Shown piece by piece: positions 1 through 7,066 of a DNA stretch of 64,000 nucleotides. Location of the stretch: the NCBI RefSeq assembly GCF_000215085.1, contig NC_015589.1:2926120-2990119 (forward strand), in the 5' to 3' direction. The translations under genes were made by a program, and so were the position numbers. A model generated the notes under the pieces. That model was not told the origin of the DNA, did not search any database, and was given only the letters and a program-made list of their open reading frames with translations. Source of the DNA: Desulforamulus ruminis DSM 2154. Lineage in GTDB: Bacteria; Bacillota; Desulfotomaculia; Desulfotomaculales; Desulfotomaculaceae. Within the stretch, counting starts at the first letter, position 1. Every line of letters begins with the position of its first letter.

Positions 1-564
1 CACCCGGCGAAAAACCTGCTGCCTGCCTTCTACATTGGCACCCGGCATCTTCATGCGGATGATTTCAAAGCCGGGAATTTCAAATACGACCTCGTCGTCC
101 TTTTCCACCCGCAGGGTCATGGTCACGGTACTGCCGTCGGGGAAAAGCATGTCGGGGCCCCTTTGATACCAGGGCATGATTCTGAAGTTATGCCATTTTT
201 CATTGGAGCCATATTCCTCAAAGGCCCCGTGATAATTGGTCCCGGCAAATACAGACCAGCGGTTTGCGGGCAGATCGTAAAGGTCTTTATGCACCCCGAT
301 CTCCAAACTATTGCCGTTGGCTGTTTCAATTCCCAGATAGTTGTAGGCCGCCCCGGCCTCCTGAATCCCGCTGACATCCTGCCCCTGAGGCAGGACCAGG
401 GTGGCGGTGACGGCGTTATAGCCAATTTGATTCTCATCCAGCTCGGTCTTTACCCGGTACCCGGGACTAAAAATGGTCTCTCCGGCAAAGCCATAAGGGC
501 AAGAAAGCAAACCTAATCCCAGGATCAGTCCCGCAATCCCAAGAATTCTTAGCAACCGCTTCAT
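1..564 (-). CDS. Secreted protein of unknown function (3' part outside window)
   Basis: An open frame runs from an ATG at 564 to the window edge without a stop, giving 188 residues of a longer protein. The first ~27 residues are a typical signal peptide (MKR, a hydrophobic stretch, then YGFAGE), so the product is exported. A GGAAAGG ribosome site lies about 10 bases upstream. The mature part has alternating polar and hydrophobic stretches suggesting a beta-rich domain, but I recognise no family motif. It is divergent from the MarR gene at 739. Function unknown; the reading frame and start are well supported. Confidence 0.75.
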   Translation of the reverse strand, partial: MKRLLRILGIAGLILGLGLLSCPYGFAGETIFSPGYRVKTELDENQIGYNAVTATLVLPQGQDVSGIQEAGAAYNYLGIETANGNSLEIGVHKDLYDLPANRWSVFAGTNYHGAFEEYGSNEKWHNFRIMPWYQRGPDMLFPDGSTVTMTLRVEKDDEVVFEIPGFEIIRMKMPGANVEGRQQVFRRV

Positions 565-673
565 CACCAACAACCTTTCCATAATTAACAAATCTTTCTA
601 TGGTAAGAAAATTCTATGGAGCAGGGCAAAACTCCTTTTTAACCCACTGCAAAAACGCTTAATCTTCCTTATC

Positions 674-712
674 TTGACAGTCAGTCAAATTTTCTATATA
701 CTTGTCGTGACA
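674..712 (+). promoter_or_regulatory. Promoter and overlapping operator of the marR gene
   Basis: TTGACA (674-679) and TATACT (697-702) are separated by 17 bases, a near-consensus sigma-A promoter. Directly after the -10 box lies TGTCGTGACA (703-712), a near-palindrome that recurs as the perfect palindrome TGTCATGACA at 1181-1190 in front of the next gene. A repressor bound here would cover the transcription start. The natural candidate is the MarR protein encoded 27 bases downstream (inference). Confidence 0.7.
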
Positions 713-738
713 TATAAACCAACTCAGGGAGTGTATGG

Positions 739-1158
739 ATGGATATTAGTAATTCCTTAGGCTTTATCCTCAACAAGACCAACAGCAAGTTAAAAAATGA
801 ACTGCTGCAGCATTTTAAGCAATATGACGTTACTCCCGAGCAGTGGGGCATTTTAAACCGGCTCTGGGATCAGGAAGGTCTCTCACCCAAGGAATTATCC
901 GAGTTGAATTATAAGGATTTCCCCAACACCATCCGTATTCTGGAGAAACTTGAAAAAAAGGAACTGATTATTAAGAAAGAAAATCCTTTGGATAAAAGAT
1001 CCTCCTTGATTTTTTTAACGGATAAAGGACGCAGCCTGGAACACATATTGCCCCCCCTGGCCACTCAGATTTTAAAAAGAGCTTTAAAAGGAATTGATAA
1101 GGAAAAAGAACAGGAACTGAAGTTTTTATTAAATAAGATCTACAGTAATTTAGAATAA
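739..1158 (+). CDS. MarR family transcriptional regulator
   Basis: A 139-residue protein of normal MarR length. Residues ~30-95 form the winged helix (QWGILNRLWDQEGLSPKEL, then a recognition helix and wing ending in DKRSSLIFLTDKG, the classic MarR wing pattern). MarR proteins bind palindromic operators as dimers and usually repress themselves and a neighbour. The palindrome in its promoter and the copy at 1181 before the membrane protein gene fit that scheme. The start at 739 follows a GGGAG-like site; the ATG at 735 is followed at once by a stop. The effector is unknown. Confidence 0.9.
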   Translation: MDISNSLGFILNKTNSKLKNELLQHFKQYDVTPEQWGILNRLWDQEGLSPKELSELNYKDFPNTIRILEKLEKKELIIKKENPLDKRSSLIFLTDKGRSLEHILPPLATQILKRALKGIDKEKEQELKFLLNKIYSNLE

Positions 1159-1180
1159 CAAATTTTTTTGCTTAATTAGC

Positions 1181-1190
1181 TGTCATGACA
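1181..1190 (+). promoter_or_regulatory. Second palindromic operator (TGTCATGACA)
   Basis: A perfect 10-bp palindrome in the 63-base gap between the MarR gene and the DUF2269-like gene. It differs at one base from the site at 703-712, so both are likely bound by the same MarR protein. Confidence 0.55.
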
Positions 1191-1221
1191 AGTTCTATTC
1201 AATAAAGGGAGGCTACAGACC

Positions 1222-1773
1222 ATGAAAAAGTTAAGTTTAAAAGGGAAAAACACCCTCAAGGGCCTGCACCTCTTCTTCACCTGTATCTGGGTCGGCGGAG
1301 CCACTTCCCTGGTGCTGCTGAATTTCCTTTCCCACCCGGCTACCGGAGATGAAATTTACGCTACCAACGCAGCCATTAAACTCATTGATGACTTTGTTAT
1401 CATTCCCGGCGCCCTAGGAAGCCTGTTTACGGGATTGCTGCTCTGTTGGCTGACCCACTGGGGATTTTTTAAGTTTAACTGGATCAATGTAAAGTGGGTG
1501 GTGACCATTCTTCAGATCCTGTTCGGCACCTTCGTGCTGGGTCCCTGGGTTAACGGCATGGAAGCCCTGTCCGAGGTAAAACGTTTTTTCGTGCTGCAGG
1601 ACGCCACTTACCTCCACTACAAACAAATGAATCTTTACTTTGGCTTGCTTCAGACACTGGTCCTCATCCTGGTGGTATTTATATCCGTATTTAAACCCTG
1701 GGGCAAACGGGGAAAAGAAAGCGGCAAAAAAGCAGCCGTTGCAAATGAACAGCCCCTTATTTACAAGAAATAA
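1222..1773 (+). CDS. DUF2269-like integral membrane protein
   Basis: A 183-residue protein with four predicted membrane segments (about residues 13-33, 58-78, 88-108 and 138-158) and a basic C-terminal tail. The first helix carries GLHLFFTCIWVGGA, a histidine plus W-x-GG pattern seen in the DUF2269 group of small membrane proteins; the later LHYKQMN histidine is also typical. The biochemical role of that family is not established. The start follows AAGGGAGG with good spacing. It shares an operator with the upstream MarR gene, so it is probably the regulator's target. Confidence 0.75.
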   Translation: MKKLSLKGKNTLKGLHLFFTCIWVGGATSLVLLNFLSHPATGDEIYATNAAIKLIDDFVIIPGALGSLFTGLLLCWLTHWGFFKFNWINVKWVVTILQILFGTFVLGPWVNGMEALSEVKRFFVLQDATYLHYKQMNLYFGLLQTLVLILVVFISVFKPWGKRGKESGKKAAVANEQPLIYKK

Positions 1774-1777
1774 AAAA

Positions 1778-1863
1778 GAATAGAACACGGATTATACGGA
1801 TTTACGCGGATTTTAAAATATAAATCATTAATCCGTGCAATCCGAAAAATCCGTGTTCTATTC
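1778..1863. repeat. CGGATT-type inverted repeat, copy A
   Basis: The ends are perfect 16-bp inverted arms (GAATAGAACACGGATT at 1778-1793 and its complement at 1848-1863). Between them CGGATT recurs at regular short spacing on both strands, so the whole unit can fold into a long imperfect hairpin. Related copies lie at 16551-16652 and 49245-49320. Like them it sits between two convergent genes. About 65 bases on its right side are also similar to the right flank of copy B. Confidence 0.85.
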
Positions 1864-1940
1864 TAATTGACCGGTTGTTGTGTTATCTTCCTATTCTATA
1901 ACCGCTATTAAAAATTAGTTTTGCCATACTTCCTTTTTAT

Positions 1941-2807
1941 TTAAGCTCGTCCTCGTTTTAAAACAATAATCTTCCCGGGTCCCTGGTGCGCCTCCAGGGA
2001 ATGTTCCAATATATGTCCCACCACAATATCGCCGGTTCCCTTTAACAGCAGTTCCGCCCGTTCTACGGTAACGCCGGCCACCAGGCTGCCGGACCCGGAA
2101 ACCTCGGCCTGCATTTCCTTAAAGCTGCCGGTCGTCACCGCCACGTCGCCGGTTCCGGCAACATTCACCTTTAAAGTCTGCCGGACCTGTTCGACATAAA
2201 CCCTGCCGCTGCCCTGCATGTGAATCTCCGCAGCCCCCGCCTCCTGACAGTCCAGCCGCATGCTCCCCCGGATAACGGCCTGCAGGCGATCCAGCGGCAC
2301 GCCAATAATCCCCCGGCCCCGGCCTGTGCTATCCAGGGTAAGGGATACCGGCCGAGGAACCTTAATCAACAATCTTCCCTCAATGGGTTCATGGCCCGGG
2401 CTACCCCAATGCCCACTGCTGCTCTCACAGGTTAAAGGCAGATGGATGCTGAGGCAGCCTTGTCCTTCCACCGTCACCCGGATAGCCCCATGAAACCCTT
2501 CCGTACCCATAACCTCCAGCAGGGCATAGGGTTGGGAATGGAGTTGTATTTCAAAGAAAAGGTGATTGCCGGAAAAAATCATCTCCCGGCAGTCCTCGAT
2601 CTTATATTCCCTGTTTTTCATTTCACCGCCTAATTCTTTATAAAAAACAGGCCGGAATTTGATTTCCCCCGGTCCGCAGTTTTTTACGCTTTTTAACTTT
2701 AAATCGGCAGTACTGCCGTCCTCAAACCAGGCCCTGCTGCCGGCCACAATGCTGACTTCCTTTTGACTTAAAACCATTAAGTCCTGGTATTGATGAACCT
2801 GCCTCAA
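1941..2807 (-). CDS. Putative GIN-domain (DUF2807-like) surface/beta-helix protein
   Basis: The C-terminal ~130 residues carry repeated short strands with G-x-G turns (GSGRVYVEQV, GTGDVAV, GSGSLVAGV, GTGDIVVG), the pattern of the head GIN / DUF2807 beta-helix fold. I chose the TTG at 2807 because GGAGGG lies exactly seven bases upstream; the in-frame ATGs at 2825/2822 would have that site inside the coding region. From the TTG the product is 288 residues with no obvious signal peptide. It could be a cytosolic or peripheral structural protein; no enzyme motif is visible. Confidence 0.7.
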   Translation of the reverse strand: MRQVHQYQDLMVLSQKEVSIVAGSRAWFEDGSTADLKLKSVKNCGPGEIKFRPVFYKELGGEMKNREYKIEDCREMIFSGNHLFFEIQLHSQPYALLEVMGTEGFHGAIRVTVEGQGCLSIHLPLTCESSSGHWGSPGHEPIEGRLLIKVPRPVSLTLDSTGRGRGIIGVPLDRLQAVIRGSMRLDCQEAGAAEIHMQGSGRVYVEQVRQTLKVNVAGTGDVAVTTGSFKEMQAEVSGSGSLVAGVTVERAELLLKGTGDIVVGHILEHSLEAHQGPGKIIVLKRGRA

Positions 2808-3074
2808 TGTTCTTCCCTCCATCATCCATCCGTAAGCCGGATGCCGCCGCGCTTTAAAAGAAGTGATTTGTCACTAAAAACTGTCTGTGCGTAATTGAAT
2901 TTCTATGGGTTAATCGCGCTGAAGTAATTCAGCAAATACCTAAATTATATTATAAAACCTTAGATTTTTATGGGCATTTTAGGGTAAAAAAGAGGCATCT
3001 TAAGAAGGTAATAAAGGAAATATGTAGAAATAGTTGAAAAATTATTATTTAAAATTGGGGTGGTGAACGTGTTT

Positions 3075-3569
3075 ATGGATAAAGTGCCGTTAATGGTCCT
3101 CATTTTTTATTCCATACCGGAAAGTTTGCTGATATTTACTTTCGGATACGTCATTTTGGGGTACCCAATAAAAACGCGTCCAATTATCTTAGCCACCCTG
3201 ATTTCTGTGCCCGCTAGTTATTTTGCAAGGCTTTTGCCCTTCCCATTTGGTGTTCACTCTGTAATAGGTTTATTTGTAATTTTTATGTTATTTATACTTA
3301 TTTGTAAATTTCCTGCTATACAAGGTCTAATCGCTTCTCTCCTTAGTTTAAGTACCTTGATAGCATTAGATAATTCAATCTATTCTATAGTACAGATATT
3401 GCTTGGCACAACAATAAGGGAACTTTGGGCAATGAAACCAATAGTAAGAACGCTCTCTGGATATTCACATTTACTGGCTTTCGCCTTGATTACAATCTTT
3501 ATTTACAAGAAAAAACTATTTCTAGGAGGATTTCAGAATGGGGCTGAGAATAGAAACCAAGATTCTTGA
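3075..3569 (+). CDS. Polytopic membrane protein of the agr locus (possible detached sensor half)
   Basis: About 164 residues with roughly five hydrophobic helices and almost no soluble part. ATG 3075 is chosen because GGTGGTGA (3059-3066) is placed eight bases before it; GTG codons at 3060, 3063 and 3069 are alternatives. Its end overlaps the start of the histidine kinase by 32 bases in another frame, with the kinase GGAGG site inside it, so the two are translationally linked. Typical AgrC-type sensors carry six to seven helices plus a kinase in one chain. Here the kinase has only about two helices, so this protein may supply the rest of the membrane sensor (inference). Confidence 0.75.
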   Translation: MDKVPLMVLIFYSIPESLLIFTFGYVILGYPIKTRPIILATLISVPASYFARLLPFPFGVHSVIGLFVIFMLFILICKFPAIQGLIASLLSLSTLIALDNSIYSIVQILLGTTIRELWAMKPIVRTLSGYSHLLAFALITIFIYKKKLFLGGFQNGAENRNQDS

Positions 3570-4392
3570 AAGGATGACTATATTCGTATTTATGGTAACC
3601 CTTTTTATTTCAATTGGTTCTAAAACAATAATGTTTTATTATCCATATAACTTTGTTATTTATTTTATTTTGTTAATGGCTTTTTGTAATTTCATTTTTG
3701 CTGTTTTTGTTATTAAATGGTTATCTACCGTTAAATATTTAGGTATGAAACTTGACACGCAGAAACATAGTTTAAATTATATGGAAGAAGCCGTGAAAAT
3801 TATGCGCTCCGAACGGCACGAATACCTCAACCACCTGCAGACCATTATGGGCTTAATTTTAAGCGGCGACCATAAGGAAGCCATGACTTACCTCAAGGAT
3901 ATGGGCGCCGAGTGCCGCTTCAACAGTCAGGTACTGTCGGTCTCCAATCCATCTTTGAGGGTACTGCTGCAAAATAAGCGGCAGTCCGCCCTAATCAAGG
4001 GTATTGAATTAAAACTGACCATCCAAAGCGATTTAAAACAATTGAAGCTAACACCCACCGACACCACCACCATCTTTGGCAATCTGCTGGACAATGCCAT
4101 GGACTGCATCGTAAACGCCAAGGACAACAGCAGTAGAAAATTAATTCACCTTAAAGTGACCGAGGTGGCGGATGATTACGTCTTTACCATTGAAGATTCC
4201 GGGCCGCCCATTGAACCCCACATTCTGGCGGAAATTTTCAAAATAGGATTTTCCACTAAAGGTACAGGACGGGGATTTGGCTTGGCCCTGGTAGAAAGTA
4301 CCATTCAAAGATACCAGGGTACCATCCATTACGGTGTGAACGGTGCCAAAGGTTTTACCGTTACCTTTCCCCAGCAGGGGGTTGCGGCATGA
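3538..4392 (+). CDS. AgrC-like GHKL sensor histidine kinase with short membrane part
   Basis: A 284-residue kinase. Residues ~12-62 hold two membrane helices, then a coiled linker, then the SERHEYLNHLQ dimerisation box with probable phospho-His94, typical of AgrC/CitA-type kinases. The N box (GNLLDNAMDCIVNA, ~180), the EDSGPPI box and GRGFGLALVES (~255) form the ATP-binding domain. The start has GGAGG eight bases upstream. It overlaps agrB by four bases. By family knowledge it would sense the secreted cyclic peptide and phosphorylate the LytTR regulator at 5191. The sensor region is much shorter than in AgrC, see the preceding gene. Confidence 0.88.
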   Translation: MGLRIETKILERMTIFVFMVTLFISIGSKTIMFYYPYNFVIYFILLMAFCNFIFAVFVIKWLSTVKYLGMKLDTQKHSLNYMEEAVKIMRSERHEYLNHLQTIMGLILSGDHKEAMTYLKDMGAECRFNSQVLSVSNPSLRVLLQNKRQSALIKGIELKLTIQSDLKQLKLTPTDTTTIFGNLLDNAMDCIVNAKDNSSRKLIHLKVTEVADDYVFTIEDSGPPIEPHILAEIFKIGFSTKGTGRGFGLALVESTIQRYQGTIHYGVNGAKGFTVTFPQQGVAA

Positions 4393-4985
4393 TTCACGGC
4401 TGGTCCGTCCATCTTGCTCAATACCTGGGAACTGAACTGAACCTGGACCACCGGAAGGTAGCGGTGGTTGCCTACGGTCTGGAAGTGATTATTGGCGCTC
4501 TTATAAAATTAGCAGTGTTTGTCCTTGTTCCTTCCATCCTTGGCGTTTTTAAATTGTTTGCCTTTGCACTAATCAGTTCCGCCATTCTGAGGCTGCCTTC
4601 CGGCGGGGTACATAACAACGCCTATTACAAATGTTTACTCAGCACATTAACGTTTTTTTTAATCATTGCTTTTACAGCCAAGGGGCTGGCCGTTTATCCT
4701 TTACCTTTAAATGTCTTCGCCTTCCTGATACTGCTCTTGGCTTTTCTGGTCTTTATAAAATTAGCGCCGGTGGATAACCAAGAAAAGCCTATTAAAAGTG
4801 AAGCCCGCAGAAAGCGTTTGAAGTTTATCTCCTGTTCCCTCCTGGTGGGCTACGGCGTCATTTTTTTTCTCTGGAGCCCGGAGCAGGATATTATGCTGGC
4901 CTTCCTGCTGGCTGTACTCTTCCACACCTTTACCCTGACGAAAATGGGCCATGCTCTATTTAAGGCCATTGACAATTTAATTTAA
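4389..4985 (+). CDS. agrB: AgrB-like autoinducer-peptide processing protease
   Basis: A 198-residue membrane protein of standard AgrB size. The catalytic pair is visible in LPSGGVHNNAYYKC: His75 and Cys82, seven apart as in staphylococcal AgrB. Four to five hydrophobic helices follow. AgrB is a membrane cysteine protease that cuts the C-terminal tail from the AgrD precursor and closes the (thio)lactone ring. The gene overlaps the kinase gene (ATGA) and is followed after 21 bases by a small AgrD-like frame, which makes the assignment firm. Confidence 0.93.
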   Translation: MIHGWSVHLAQYLGTELNLDHRKVAVVAYGLEVIIGALIKLAVFVLVPSILGVFKLFAFALISSAILRLPSGGVHNNAYYKCLLSTLTFFLIIAFTAKGLAVYPLPLNVFAFLILLLAFLVFIKLAPVDNQEKPIKSEARRKRLKFISCSLLVGYGVIFFLWSPEQDIMLAFLLAVLFHTFTLTKMGHALFKAIDNLI

Positions 4986-5006
4986 TAAAAGAAAGGAGGG
5001 TATACC

Positions 5007-5129
5007 GTGAAACGATTTTTGTTAAACCTGTGTGTTTCCCTGGCGCTGGTAATTTCCTATATTGGCATTTATCCTACCAGTTGGTTTACTTCGTACCAAC
5101 CAGAAGTACCCGAAGAACTGCTTAGATAA
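5007..5129 (+). CDS. agrD: AgrD-like autoinducer precursor peptide (40 aa)
   Basis: GTG start at 5007 behind GAAAGGAGGG (4991-5000). The 40-residue product has the three AgrD parts: an amphipathic/hydrophobic leader (residues 1-22), a core (about 23-29, PTSWFTS) and an acidic tail PEVPEELLR that matches the EVPKEL recognition tail of staphylococcal AgrD. The only cysteine is residue 9, in the leader. Aligning the tails puts the AgrB cut before Tyr30 and a serine (Ser25) at the ring position, so the signal would be a serine lactone with ring SWFTS rather than a thiolactone (inference). Similar Ser-lactone signals are known from Staphylococcus intermedius. Confidence 0.85.
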   Translation: MKRFLLNLCVSLALVISYIGIYPTSWFTSYQPEVPEELLR

Positions 5130-5141
5130 CACTAGAACATT

Positions 5142-5168
5142 ATGGACAAGGAACACCTCCTTGTCCAT
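5142..5168. repeat. Perfect 10-bp stem hairpin between agrD and agrA
   Basis: ATGGACAAGG (5142-5151) pairs perfectly with CCTTGTCCAT (5159-5168) around a 7-base loop. No T-run follows, so it is not a standard terminator. It could protect the agrBD mRNA or lower agrA expression. Confidence 0.65.
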
Positions 5169-5190
5169 GATCCATCCAAGGGGGATTCAG

Positions 5191-5877
5191 GTGAGAGCAT
5201 TCATTGTTGAGGATAACCCTGTGCAGAGGAAATATCTAAAAACACTCCTTTTTGAACAAAATGTGCGGGTGGTGGGAGAGGCCGCCACCGGCGAGGATGC
5301 GGTCAGGCAGATTGCCCGGCTGCAGCCGGAAGTAGTGTTTTTGGATATTGCCCTGCCGGAGAGCAGCGGCATGGAGGTAGGGTGGAAAATTGACAGCAAC
5401 ATCCACAAAGTTTTTGTAACGGGACACCACCACCACGCTCTCAAAGCCTTTGAGCTGGGCTCCCTGGATTATCTGCTGAAGCCGGTAAGCCCGGAGCGGC
5501 TGGAAATCACTCTGAAGCGCCTGCGCAAAATTATTAAACAAACGCACCAAAAACTGATTCTAAATTTGAAAAGCTCTACCATTGCCCTGGATATTCAGCA
5601 AATTCTGTTTATTGAAAAAATGCCTATTTTAAAAAAGGTGACCTTCCACACCCTGGACGGGGAATGCTCTATTTCCGGCACCCTGAATGAATATGAAGCA
5701 CGGTTAAAAAATCTAGGTTTTGCCCGCACTCATAATAGCTTTATTGTCAATGTGAATAAAATAAAAAGGCTGCTTCCCAGCGGGGATAAATCCTACATCA
5801 TTAAATTACATCATACGGCCAAAGAAGTGCCCCTCAGCCGCAAATACGCCCCCATGCTCAAGCCCCTGCTTTACTAA
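5191..5877 (+). CDS. AgrA-like LytTR response regulator
   Basis: The frame is open from 5062, but GTG 5191 is preferred: AAGGGGGA lies six bases upstream and the product starts exactly at the receiver domain (MRAFIVEDN). That gives 228 residues. The receiver (1-120) has the acidic pair Glu7/Asp8, phospho-acceptor Asp52 (VVFLDIALP) and the LKPVS lysine. The LytTR DNA-binding domain (~130-228) shows FIEKMPILKKV and THNSFIVNVNKI. It is the expected output regulator of the agr system upstream. No agr-type promoter repeat was recognised nearby. Confidence 0.93.
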   Translation: MRAFIVEDNPVQRKYLKTLLFEQNVRVVGEAATGEDAVRQIARLQPEVVFLDIALPESSGMEVGWKIDSNIHKVFVTGHHHHALKAFELGSLDYLLKPVSPERLEITLKRLRKIIKQTHQKLILNLKSSTIALDIQQILFIEKMPILKKVTFHTLDGECSISGTLNEYEARLKNLGFARTHNSFIVNVNKIKRLLPSGDKSYIIKLHHTAKEVPLSRKYAPMLKPLLY

Positions 5878-5903
5878 CCGGGCCGGAAGGATCGCGTCGG
5901 GTG

Positions 5904-6185
5904 TTAAAAATTAAGGTTGATGGTGGTCAGTTCCGCCATAAGGTTCTCAAGGGACCCTACAATTTCTGTGGTGGTCCCTTCTTTACTTTTTTCAATTAAA
6001 AGAACCTTTCTCTTTTTAATTTCCGCATAATAGCACACAGAACCTGTCCCCCTGCCCTTCAGTTCAACGATCATCATGCCCTGGTTGCGGTAGCCCAGGT
6101 TATAAACCTTTTGCAAAAAGGCCCGGGGGCAGTAGGGCTTGGGATCCTGACTTTTTATTTGAAAAAGCCTTTCAACGATGGTCAT
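5904..6185 (-). CDS. Hypothetical 93-residue protein
   Basis: A small cytosolic protein with two predicted strand-rich segments and no signal or membrane part. It is convergent with the agr response regulator. I recognise no family. No strong ribosome site is visible upstream of ATG 6185, but the frame is long for this A+T-rich stretch and its codon use looks like its neighbours. Confidence 0.5.
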   Translation of the reverse strand: MTIVERLFQIKSQDPKPYCPRAFLQKVYNLGYRNQGMMIVELKGRGTGSVCYYAEIKKRKVLLIEKSKEGTTTEIVGSLENLMAELTTINLNF

Positions 6186-6281
6186 AGAACCACATCCAAA
6201 CCAAATTTATATATTTTAAAAATTATATTATAAATGCTTCTTAAATTAAAGGAAAAAACAAATTGTCATTAAAAGGAGAAG

Positions 6282-6470
6282 CGATTTATCATAAATCGTT
6301 GCAAAAACGCCAGAACATCATAATGCATTATTTAAAATCATCTTGAGCAACGAGATTTGCAGCATCTGCCGGCAATTTACGAAAAAATGGCCCGGATTGG
6401 TGAAAAGACCGATCCCCCATAAGATGCAATATAAGCCTCCGTTTTCTCAGAACGGGGGCCTTTTTATTTT
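6282..6470 (+). ncRNA. Structured leader or small RNA of unknown class upstream of the EamA gene
   Basis: About 190 bases without a convincing gene but with ordered pairing. There is a near-perfect palindrome at 6282-6298 (CGATTTAT/ATAAATCG) and a pairing of GCATCT with AGATGC. Inside that is a strong 8-bp stem GGATTGGT/ACCGATCC around the loop GAAAAG. An intrinsic terminator at 6435-6470 ends it. This is how a riboswitch-type attenuator or a small RNA would look. I could not match it to a riboswitch class by eye. The genes behind it are a transporter and a basic amino acid decarboxylase. Confidence 0.45.
6435..6470 (+). terminator. Intrinsic terminator in the leader
   Basis: GCCTCCGTT and AACGGGGGC pair around TTCTCAG and are followed by TTTTTATTTT. 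It lies more than 100 bases before the transporter start with no coding gene ahead of it on this strand, which points to attenuation or to the end of a small RNA. Confidence 0.8.
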
Positions 6471-6576
6471 GTATAATACAAGGCCTAAAATTCTTGCCCC
6501 AATGCTTTTGGCAGTCTTTTTAAATAAATTTTGACATATAAAATATATTGGAAATATTTTATAAATGAGGTATAAA

Positions 6577-6996
6577 ATGGTCCTTTTATATGCAATATTC
6601 GGCATGTTTTGCTGGGGATTAGCCCCTTTATTTGGCAAGCTGGGAATGTACAACGTACATCCTCTCACGGCCCTTTCCTTAAGAACCATGATTGCCGCCA
6701 CACTGGTGCTGGGTTGGTTGGTGGGCTCCCGGGGCTTTTCACAAATTTTTCAGATCCCCCCGCTGTTGTGGGTTTTTATAGGCATTGAGGCGATTCTGGC
6801 CACCTTGGTGGGGGATTTAGCTTATTTTTTTGCCTTGAAAAAGGGCAACATCAACGAAGTAACCTTAATTATGGCTTGCTCCCCGCTGGTGACCATGCTT
6901 TTCAGCTTCTTTTTTCTCAGTGAGATTGTAACGGGATATCAACTTCTAGGGGCATTGTTTATCACTATTGGTCTGGTATTTATAAGTATTTCCTAA
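6577..6996 (+). CDS. Single-repeat EamA/DMT family transporter
   Basis: About 139 residues from ATG 6577, chosen over ATG 6565 because GAGG (6567-6570) is correctly spaced only for the former. Four to five membrane helices cover the chain, with a closing helix (TGYQLLGALFITIGLVFISIS) typical of one EamA repeat. Most EamA proteins have two repeats (about 300 residues), so this one must work as a dimer or is a half-size member, as in EmrE-like subgroups. It may be co-transcribed with the decarboxylase 70 bases downstream and could export an amine or amino acid (inference). Confidence 0.85.
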   Translation: MVLLYAIFGMFCWGLAPLFGKLGMYNVHPLTALSLRTMIAATLVLGWLVGSRGFSQIFQIPPLLWVFIGIEAILATLVGDLAYFFALKKGNINEVTLIMACSPLVTMLFSFFFLSEIVTGYQLLGALFITIGLVFISIS

Positions 6997-7066
6997 GTTT
7001 TATGTCTCTTCACTTTTTAATTCCCCATTGCATATAACATATTAATGAAATCTGGGGGAATTTAAA

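Noticed and set aside
6343-6534. 63-codon frame across the leader terminator
   Set aside because: It runs through the terminator stem and T-run and has no ribosome site; the RNA structure explains the region better.
6531-6560. TTGACA/TATTTT promoter directly before the EamA gene
   Set aside because: Spacing and -10 match are poor and the start of transcription would fall at the ribosome site; kept only as a possibility.
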